DNA from: an uncultured Lachnospiraceae bacterium
Lineage (GTDB): Bacteria > Bacillota > Clostridia > Lachnospirales > Lachnospiraceae
Direction: 5' to 3'
NCBI GenBank assembly: GCA_947626775.1
Contig: CANQTL010000031.1
Span: 1-37,050, forward strand
DNA length: 37,050 nt
Position numbers and translations under genes: made by a program
In this document: positions 8,813-16,600 of the stretch, in pieces
Layout: every line of letters starts with the position of its first letter
Position numbering within the stretch: position 1 is the first letter of the stretch
The notes under the pieces: model-generated
What the model saw: only the letters and a program-made list of their open reading frames with translations
What the model was told of the DNA's origin: nothing
The model's database searches: none

Positions 8813-10201
8813 ATGACGACAGAATTTATGAAGGAATTGCTTTCTAAAGATGAAAAAATTACGGTAGAATATAAGTTGTGTCAGCATGGCGTCCAAAATG
8901 ATGTATATGAGACGGTGTGTTCTTTTTCCAACAGATACGGCGGCTATATTATCATGGGTGTGGAGAATGACGGAACACCTGTAGGAATTCGCCGGAATCT
9001 GGCGGGTGACATGAAAAAAAACTTCGTAAATGAACTTAACAACCCGAATAAGATGTCGCCGACGCTGTATTTGTCCATAGAAGAGTTTATATATGAGGAA
9101 AAGCTGTTGCTGTGGGTATATGTGCCGCCTGCCTCTACGGTAGTAAAATGCAGCGGACGGATTTATGATCGCAATGAAGACGGCGACATGGATATCACGG
9201 ATTCGCCGATTCAATTGCAGAATATGTATAACCGCAAGAGCGGCACCTATGCGGAACACAAAATTTTCCCTTACGTCACGACGGATGATCTGCGTATGGA
9301 TCTGATGTGCAGAGTGCGCAAGCTGGCCAGAAGCAAGGATCAGGATCATCCGTGGCTGGAAATGTCAGATGAGGAGATCCTGCGGAGTGCAGGATTGTGG
9401 GAGAAAGATTTTTCCTCGGGAATACAGGGCTACAATTTGGCCGGAGTGCTGCTCCTTGGCAAAGATGAGGTTATACGCTCCTGCTGTCCTGGTTACATAA
9501 CGGATGCTATCTATAGAGTTGACAATGTGGACAGATATGACGACAGGCTGCAGGTGGCGACCAACCTGATCGAAGCCTACGATCTCCTGATGGCATTTGT
9601 GGCCAAACACACCTCGGATAAATTCTGCCTGATCAATAATGTGAATACCAGCATCAGAGGCATTATCGCCAGAGAAGTGATTGCCAATATACTGGTTCAC
9701 AGAGATTACGGCAGTGCCTATCCGGCGAAAGTCATCATTGAAAAGAACTGGCTGAGAACGGAAAACTGGTGTATTCCGAGACGGCATGGAAACATTATGA
9801 GCGACGAATTTACGCCCTATCCCAAAAATCCGCTGATTCAGCAGTTTTTTGCAAATATAGGAAGGACGGAGACGATTGGCTCGGGCGTGAGAAACTTGTA
9901 TAAATACACGCCGATTTATTCGGACGGCGGGAAGCCTGAACTGGTGGAAGATGATGTGTTCAGGATTACAATCCCCCTGAACCGGGCGGCAGTGGATGAG
10001 GCGAATGCGCAGGGCACATTGTCAGACCGGGAGCAGCAGATTTACGATATGATCTGTGAAAACCGGCGTCTGTCGGTGGAACAGGTCATGGCGGAATTGG
10101 ATATTTCCAGAGCGGCAGTGTTCGGCATGTATGGAAAGATTAAGAGAGTTACCGGTGCGGTGTATGATGAGAAAGCGGCGGCATGGGTACTGCCGCAGTG
10201 A
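8813..10201 (+). CDS. Schlafen/AlbA_2-domain putative transcriptional regulator (RNA-binding/ATP-binding family)
   Basis: A 462-aa protein. Residues ~10-130 match the AlbA_2 (Slfn) fold pattern: E-x-K early on (VEYKLC), FSNRYGGYIIMGVENDG, then 'g..rn'. The middle region (~270-385), with NILVHRDYGS, IEKNWLRTENW and IGSGVRNLYKY, is the usual C-terminal segment of these 'ATP-dependent helicase-like' regulators. Residues ~403-462 form a winged helix (LSDREQQIYDMI...SVEQVMAELDISRAAVFG). Composition differs strongly from the neighbours: 9061-9120 has 23 G+C in 60, against 45 in 60 at 8521-8580. It interrupts the prepilin genes and is probably a later arrival. Any role in controlling the pilus is inference. 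Confidence 0.8.
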   Translation: MTTEFMKELLSKDEKITVEYKLCQHGVQNDVYETVCSFSNRYGGYIIMGVENDGTPVGIRRNLAGDMKKNFVNELNNPNKMSPTLYLSIEEFIYEEKLLLWVYVPPASTVVKCSGRIYDRNEDGDMDITDSPIQLQNMYNRKSGTYAEHKIFPYVTTDDLRMDLMCRVRKLARSKDQDHPWLEMSDEEILRSAGLWEKDFSSGIQGYNLAGVLLLGKDEVIRSCCPGYITDAIYRVDNVDRYDDRLQVATNLIEAYDLLMAFVAKHTSDKFCLINNVNTSIRGIIAREVIANILVHRDYGSAYPAKVIIEKNWLRTENWCIPRRHGNIMSDEFTPYPKNPLIQQFFANIGRTETIGSGVRNLYKYTPIYSDGGKPELVEDDVFRITIPLNRAAVDEANAQGTLSDREQQIYDMICENRRLSVEQVMAELDISRAAVFGMYGKIKRVTGAVYDEKAAAWVLPQ

Positions 10202-10223
10202 GCGCAGGGAAAGGATTCGGAGG

Positions 10224-13200
10224 ATGAAAAGAGATCAGAAAGGCTTTACCATAGTGGAGTTGATCATAGCCGTGGCGATCCTTGCGATCGTGACGCTGGC
10301 GGTGTGCGGCTTTATACTGGTCGGCTCGAAAAGTTATACGAGCGCAAATACCGATATCATGCTGCAGCAGGACGCGCAGCTGGCCCTGAACCAGATCTCC
10401 GACGTCATCATCGACACTACCGACAGCATCAACTACAGAGTGGGGACAGGAATAGAGGACGACCAGTCTGAGCTTGTGCTCAAAGATTCTGAGTACGGCG
10501 GCGAGGCGACCTACAAGAGCCTGGTCGTGGTGAACCGGGGCAACGAGGACAGCAATAACGATAACAAGTGTTATAGATTCGACTGGGACAAGGCCGCGGA
10601 GACGATCTACTTCAACGAGGCGGACGTGGCGCTGACAGCCGATATGGCGGACGAGGAGATCAAGAGCGCCGTCAACGCGGGCTTCGCCGCCGTAGAGGGA
10701 GACAAGGCGATCCTGGCGGAACATGTGACGGAGCTTGGCGTCGATCTGACCCAGTTTGAGGAAAACCGCGTGGTCATGATCTCCATGACCTTCGAGAACG
10801 GCGGCAGACAGTACGCGACGTCCAACAACGTCACCGTGCGCAACCGGATCGCCATCAACGCGATCGAGGTCGATCCGATGAAGATCGCGGACGAGTTCCT
10901 GATCACGAATCTGAACTCCGTGACGCTGGAGCCGGGGGATGAATATACTTTTGAAGCCCATGTGGAGACGACGTCCGACGACAAGGATCTGAAGTGGGAG
11001 CTGGTGGGCAATTCGGACGGCGGAACGACGCTTACGCCCGCCGGCGTAGAAGACGGCGGCAAGGTTGCAAAATATACGCTGCACGTAGGGATCAGAGAGA
11101 CGAGTTCTAACTTCGGCGTCAAAGTATCCCGCGCCGTCGAAGAGTATGCGGATCAGAACAAACGCGTTGCAGTGACCGTACAGGTCAATATGAAACGTGT
11201 CAATTCGGTCAATATCACGGGAGCCGCCAGCGCCAAACAGGGCGAGACGGTGAAGCTGGAGGGTTCGGCGGCGGGCCCCGAGCTGGGGCTGCTCTGCAAC
11301 GCCGCCGCCTGCCAGGGGGACAATCTGAGCGAGGATCATGACCTGATCGCCGCCCGCTGGGAAGTGGTGAGCGGCAAGGCGACGATCGCGAACCCCGCGA
11401 AAGACGGCGCCGAGGTGATCATAGCCGAGGACGCGGCTGTGGGCGAGGATATCGTCGTGCGCGCCTACTCGCAGCTCTCCGCCACCAAGAACGGTGGCTA
11501 CGGCATCGAGGCGCAGAGCTGGAGCGCGCCGATCTACGGCGAGTGGCGGATCCGCGTGGAGCAGGGAATCGAGGGAGACGCGCCGCTGCGGTCGGATTTC
11601 AAGTTCGGCACGGATAACGATGAAGAAGTCGGCATGATCTACGACTATATGTACGAGGGATTGTCGGATTACAGAAGATATGTCCTGTGCGTCCGCGTCA
11701 GAGAACTCAACGCGACCAGCGCGGCCAATGATCAGGTAGTGCTCTACTGGGCAAGCGAGGGCAAGAATGTCAGATTCAATCCTGATATATTTGGCGTGGA
11801 CTTCGATCGCTCTTATAATGTGTATATGCAGGTGCTTTTGCCCGTGGATCAGGCGCAGTACAAGGGACAGCCCGGCAAGGCGGCCAACCAGTTCAGCGAG
11901 GACTCCAGCGATGCGATTGCGGCGGAGTATAAGAGCCATCTGAACAGCACCGGCAAGTATGTGGGGACAAAGTACGAGGCGAGCAAACTTTTCTATGGAA
12001 AACTGACGCCTCCGGCCATTTCGGTCGTATACAATAACGTGACATATCCGAACAGCAACAAGGATCACTACGAGTCCTACTCTCTGTTTTCTGGCGGGGA
12101 TCCCGTCGTGGGACAGATTCTGTTCGGCGACGTTATGAACATTAAGCAGCAGACGCTGAACGGGAAGATCGTGTTTACCATTTACAAGGGCGAGGGCGAC
12201 GACATTGGGAGCTGGCAGCGGGTAAGCGGCTACGATCCCGGCAAAAACGCCTATGACAATCCATCGGTCTTCGGCGACGGCGAATTTCGGATCGAGGTGC
12301 AGACGAGCGGCGTTCCCGCTCTGACGAGTTCCAATTTCATCAGGCGTAACGCCAGGAATAACCCGCCTTCGGCTGCCGGTATGTATCACATCGTGCCGGG
12401 GTATCTGTATGCGAACCAGTATGATCTTGGACATTATACGTTTATTTTGAAAGAGAATCTGCACGGCGATTACGACGAGCATTATTATGTGCAGCCAAGG
12501 TGTACGATCAATTTGAAAGTGGGCACGGAATTTAATATGGAACTGCCGCGGGAGAACGGAGAAGAACGGTTTACAAACTTCCCTGTCCCGACGGACTTTG
12601 CGTTCCCGTTTGCGCGCAAGAGTAAGTTCATGCAGACGGCGACCAGGAGTCTGACGGCGTACACGAAGTCGGGCGAGGCGAAACAGTGGTACAATAACAT
12701 TCTGGTGGACTGCGAGTATGTGCCGGGCGCAAACGGCGAGCGGGACAGCTACACGATCTGGCTCTATACGGAATCCAACAGGAACGGCGCGTCCTACACG
12801 CGGAACGTGATCGGCAAATACACCTGTAAGGTCGGCGACGACAAGTGGGATATAGTCAGATTGAGCTATTCGGAGGACGTCAAGGTAGAGACAAATATAG
12901 AATACAAGAAGGACAATCACAGCTGGAAAGCGTATTTCCCGTACCCTTCCGCGAGCGATTTCCCGTTCAGCGAGGCGGACTTCAGCGGTTCGACCGAAAG
13001 CGTGACGAAACAGGTTTCCCTGCAGGCGTACAACGTGGACGCCAACTACGAGAAGAAGGTAGAGCGGGTTGCGGTAGAGTGCAAGAAGACCGGCGACAGT
13101 TATACGATCACGATAAAAGAGGAGATCAACGCCGGGACGCACAAGGATATCACGAGGATTTACGGGACGTGGACGTGTGATAAAACCGGCAATAAATGGG

Positions 13201-13556
13201 CGTCTACCGGGGGAACTTATCCGAAGGACGAAGTAACAGCGATATGGGGATCATGTATTTCCTTTGACGAGGGAGGCGTAACCCGAAGAATGGAATTTCC
13301 GCTGCCGGGGCAGGCAGGATTCCCGAGCTTGACGGGAGATACTTATACCGTATGGGAGAACAGACAGTGGTTTGATGAGGGGAACGATCCTTACGGCGAG
13401 AATATATATAATTATATGTACGTCCAGATTGAATATTCGATATCTTCTGACAAAACGTATACGATTACACTCAAAAATGGATATGATAGCAGTCAGACAT
13501 ACGGCACTTGGACCTGGACAACGGGCGCTGAGTCGTGGACGAAAAAAACAATGTAG
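10224..13556 (+). CDS. Giant type IV prepilin-like protein (PilW/PilJ-type) with Ig-like and repeat domains
   Basis: A 1110-aa protein with a short leader MKRDQKG, then FTIVE (Glu at +5) and a hydrophobic helix, so it is a PilD substrate. The first ~220 residues resemble PilW/PilJ-type pilin domains (TDIMLQQDAQLALNQISD). Two Ig-like stretches follow (~230-330 and ~330-440, e.g. GETVKLEGSAAG). The C-terminus has three diverged repeats of about 120, 120 and 87 residues. The frame is open upstream to 10056, inside the preceding gene, but that extension has no pilin leader. ATG 10224 is the start that puts the cleavage site near the N-terminus; a purine-rich AGGGAAAGG lies upstream. It is probably an adhesive or structural tip protein. 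Confidence 0.78.
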   Translation: MKRDQKGFTIVELIIAVAILAIVTLAVCGFILVGSKSYTSANTDIMLQQDAQLALNQISDVIIDTTDSINYRVGTGIEDDQSELVLKDSEYGGEATYKSLVVVNRGNEDSNNDNKCYRFDWDKAAETIYFNEADVALTADMADEEIKSAVNAGFAAVEGDKAILAEHVTELGVDLTQFEENRVVMISMTFENGGRQYATSNNVTVRNRIAINAIEVDPMKIADEFLITNLNSVTLEPGDEYTFEAHVETTSDDKDLKWELVGNSDGGTTLTPAGVEDGGKVAKYTLHVGIRETSSNFGVKVSRAVEEYADQNKRVAVTVQVNMKRVNSVNITGAASAKQGETVKLEGSAAGPELGLLCNAAACQGDNLSEDHDLIAARWEVVSGKATIANPAKDGAEVIIAEDAAVGEDIVVRAYSQLSATKNGGYGIEAQSWSAPIYGEWRIRVEQGIEGDAPLRSDFKFGTDNDEEVGMIYDYMYEGLSDYRRYVLCVRVRELNATSAANDQVVLYWASEGKNVRFNPDIFGVDFDRSYNVYMQVLLPVDQAQYKGQPGKAANQFSEDSSDAIAAEYKSHLNSTGKYVGTKYEASKLFYGKLTPPAISVVYNNVTYPNSNKDHYESYSLFSGGDPVVGQILFGDVMNIKQQTLNGKIVFTIYKGEGDDIGSWQRVSGYDPGKNAYDNPSVFGDGEFRIEVQTSGVPALTSSNFIRRNARNNPPSAAGMYHIVPGYLYANQYDLGHYTFILKENLHGDYDEHYYVQPRCTINLKVGTEFNMELPRENGEERFTNFPVPTDFAFPFARKSKFMQTATRSLTAYTKSGEAKQWYNNILVDCEYVPGANGERDSYTIWLYTESNRNGASYTRNVIGKYTCKVGDDKWDIVRLSYSEDVKVETNIEYKKDNHSWKAYFPYPSASDFPFSEADFSGSTESVTKQVSLQAYNVDANYEKKVERVAVECKKTGDSYTITIKEEINAGTHKDITRIYGTWTCDKTGNKWASTGGTYPKDEVTAIWGSCISFDEGGVTRRMEFPLPGQAGFPSLTGDTYTVWENRQWFDEGNDPYGENIYNYMYVQIEYSISSDKTYTITLKNGYDSSQTYGTWTWTTGAESWTKKTM
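12576..13553 (+). repeat. Three tandem protein repeats in the 1110-aa prepilin
   Basis: Units begin at 12576 (NFPVPTDFAFPF), 12933 (YFPYPSASDFPF) and 13293 (EFPLPGQAGFPS), with spacings of 357 and 360 bases. Each unit contains a later DSYTI or KTYTI strand and closes with a Y/W-rich segment (GKYTCKVGDDKW, GTWTCDKTGNKW, GTWTWTTGAESW). The last unit is shorter (~87 residues). Sequence divergence indicates old duplications. Confidence 0.75.
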
Positions 13557-13617
13557 CAATTCGCGTATTATATGATACGTTAGGCAAACCTTTTTACAAT
13601 GTAACGGGGCGATCAAT

Positions 13618-16600
13618 ATGAACAAAGACAAGATCAGGGAGACGATGGAACTGCACCAAAAGGGCAAGGACGGCAAAAAGAGACTGTTTTTTGCCGCCGC
13701 GCTTGCGGCTGTGTTCGCCGCTGTGGCGGGCGCGGTCTACGGCGCTTTCCGGCTGGGCAGGAAACAGGGCGCGAGGGACGAGGCGCAGCGCGCTGAAGAG
13801 CAGCGCCGGGCCGAGAGAGAGCGGCGGGCCGCGGAGAAAAGACGCGCGCAGAGAGAGGCGCAGCGGCCCGTCTACGTGGTACATCCTCTGCCGTCGAAGA
13901 AGGAGGAGAGCGGAGCGAAGCGTTTTCGGAGACATCTGTGCGCGGCGGTCTCGGCGGTTCTCGTGTTCTCGATGGTGGGATCGAGCACGCTGCCCTATAT
14001 CGAGCCGGCCACGGTGCTGGCGAAGGAATCCTTCTCCGGGATCGGCAAGATCGTGGAGGAACATGAGGAGGAACCCTATCGGATCCTGGATATTGTTCCG
14101 GCGGACGCGATGTACTACTATACGCCGACGTCCACGGCTGCCGGCGGGACTGCAGGCGGGACTGCGGAGGTGAAGGGCACTTATCCTTTCCGTCTCGGCA
14201 CGATGGGCTATCTGGTGAGCGGGCAGGCCGATCTGCAGGCCGATCTGGCCGACGCTTTCCAGAAGGATCTGGCAGGCGAGACACCCAATTTTGCGGAACG
14301 CGAGGACAGGGAAGACCTGTTCAGCAAGGTGGCGGGTTCCGCCGCGCCTTTCGGCCTGACCTATGACGAGGTCTACGGCGGCGTGGGCGGCGTGTCTACG
14401 GCCGGTTACACTCTGATTTACGATCCCTCGGGCGTCAAGACGATCAGCGCGCTCGACGAGAGCGGCTTCAGCCCGCTGGTGGAGACGAAAGAGAGCGGCC
14501 AGAACGGCGCGGACAATACGGAAAACAGCGGCGGCGCGGGCGATACGGAGAGTTCGGACGGCGGCACGGGTACGAATGCGCCGGAGAACGGCGGCGGCAC
14601 GGGCGACGGCGATACGGAAGATAGCGAAAACGACGAGAATGATACTGGCAATAGCGGCGACGGCACAGGCGCAGCCGGGTCGGAGGACGAAAACGGCGAT
14701 ACCGGCAATAGCGCCGATACCGGAAACGATACGGAGAATAGCGGCGACGGCACGGAGAACGAGACGGAAAGCGAAGGAGCCGGCGGCAATCAGAATTTCA
14801 TGACGCTGGGCGTTCCGCGCGGCGCCAGTGGGCCGACCGAGGATCCCGGCGCGGTCGTGGGCGAGTTCCACGGCAGATATGATAAGGTTGCTGCGGGAGA
14901 AGTGGGTGATTACACCCCTGTGAACGGCACGCCGGGAACCTTATCGTTCCGGACCATGGACAATGCGGTCGGCGTGGGCGCTCTGGCGAGATACAGCTAC
15001 CAGGGGGAAGGCGCGCCCTGGCACGTGACCTTTCAGAAGTCGCGCGTGGCGACCGGAGAACCGGGCGAGCCGGGCGGCTATGTCGTCAATGTCCTCGGCC
15101 TGATGGCGGAGGACGGCCACCGGAGCGAGTATGCCACGGACATGACGGGCGTTTACTACTATCACGAGGACGAAGGTTACTTCAGCTATGCGGGCACGGT
15201 GGCGGATATTCTCGGCAGAACCTATACGCTGGTCGGCGGCTCGCAGGAAGACGAAGGGGAGCAGGAAGAAGAGAAGAAAGAAGAACAGACCGGGCAGACG
15301 ACGCCTCCGGCGGAGCCGGTCGCGCCTCCGACAGAGCCGGTCGCGCCCCCGACAGAACCGACGACGCCTCCGACAGAACCGGTCACGCCTCCGGAAGGAG
15401 CCGGCGGGTCTGAGGGAGAGAGCGGCGGCAGTGAAGGGGAGAGCGGCGTCGATCCCTCCGAGGGACAGACGGATCCGTCCGAACAGGGCGGCGACGGAGA
15501 AGAAGGCGGCGGCGACAATGAAGAGGGCGCCGGCGGCGGCGAAGGCGGCGGCAGCCAGGATAACGGCGAAGGCGGCGGCGGTACGGAACCGGGACAGGAT
15601 CCGCCCGCAGAACCGGCAAGCAACGGCGGCAATGAGGAGCTGCTGTCTGCGCGTGCGCTTTTGAAGAAGGACGGCTGGTACCTTCTGGTGGAAAATGAAA
15701 TCGGCGGCGATCCGGGTACGATCAGCGGCGATCCGAACACGACCGGCGGCGATTCGGATACGACCGGCGGCGATTCGAACACGACCGGCGGTGATCCGGA
15801 TATGACCGGCGGTGATCCGGCTGACGGCAGCGGGGAGCCGAACGGCGAGAGCGGCGACAATAACGAGGGCGACAACAGCGGCGGCGAAGGTTCGCAGAAT
15901 AACGGCGATCCGTCCGGCGGACAGCCGGCGTCTTCGCCCGCGCAGAACGGCGGCGAGACGGGTTCCTATGTCATGGACGGTACGCCGGATGAGGCGATCG
16001 ACTGGACGAACCCGGAGTACGGGAAGCTGATGATCTGCTCCTTCACCTATGTGGAGCAGCCGGAAGCGGGCGTTACGCTGTACGAGGTGCTCGGCGAGGA
16101 GGAAGTCGTCGACGCGCCGAATCTGCCCAAGCCTTTTGACGCTTATATTATGGGCGGAAATTCCGGGATCAGTACGCTGAGCGCTCCGTTTGGCACTCTG
16201 GGACTGCCCAGACAGAGCGGTTCGGGTACGACGCAGAGTTTTGTCTATAATCCGGGGCAGGGAACCTACAAACTGACCTATGATCCCAACAGTTCTACGA
16301 CCATCCGGGTAACGGGCGCGCCGGTTTACATGCGCTGCAAATCGAACAACGACTGGCTGAAGCAGTACGTGTTCAGCGCGCTGGACGGCGGAGACAACGA
16401 GAGCGACGACTTCCGGATCGAGGTGACGACCGTGCGCGCGGATCAGGTGAAGGCTTCTGATATACAGGATGCGGATCTGGTCTTTCTGGAGAGCGCGGAC
16501 AGCAATCCGGTGCTGAATACCAGCGCGATGCAGATGCGGTATATCAGCAGGGATGAAAAGGACGCGTACGAAGATATGCCGGAAGCCGCGATGAGCGAGA

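Noticed and set aside
10056..10223. Upstream extension of the 1110-aa prepilin into the preceding gene
   Set aside because: The extension is Arg/Cys-rich, overlaps the AlbA_2 gene in another frame, and would bury the prepilin leader. ATG 10224 gives a normal signal.
13557..13617. Terminator between the 1110-aa and 1942-aa genes
   Set aside because: Only CGTAT/ATACG and a three-pair AGG/CCT stem are seen; no convincing structure, so the genes are treated as one transcript.
15241..15960. CRISPR-like array because of regular short repeats
   Set aside because: The repeats are in frame, contiguous without spacers, and encode Pro- or Gly-rich linkers.
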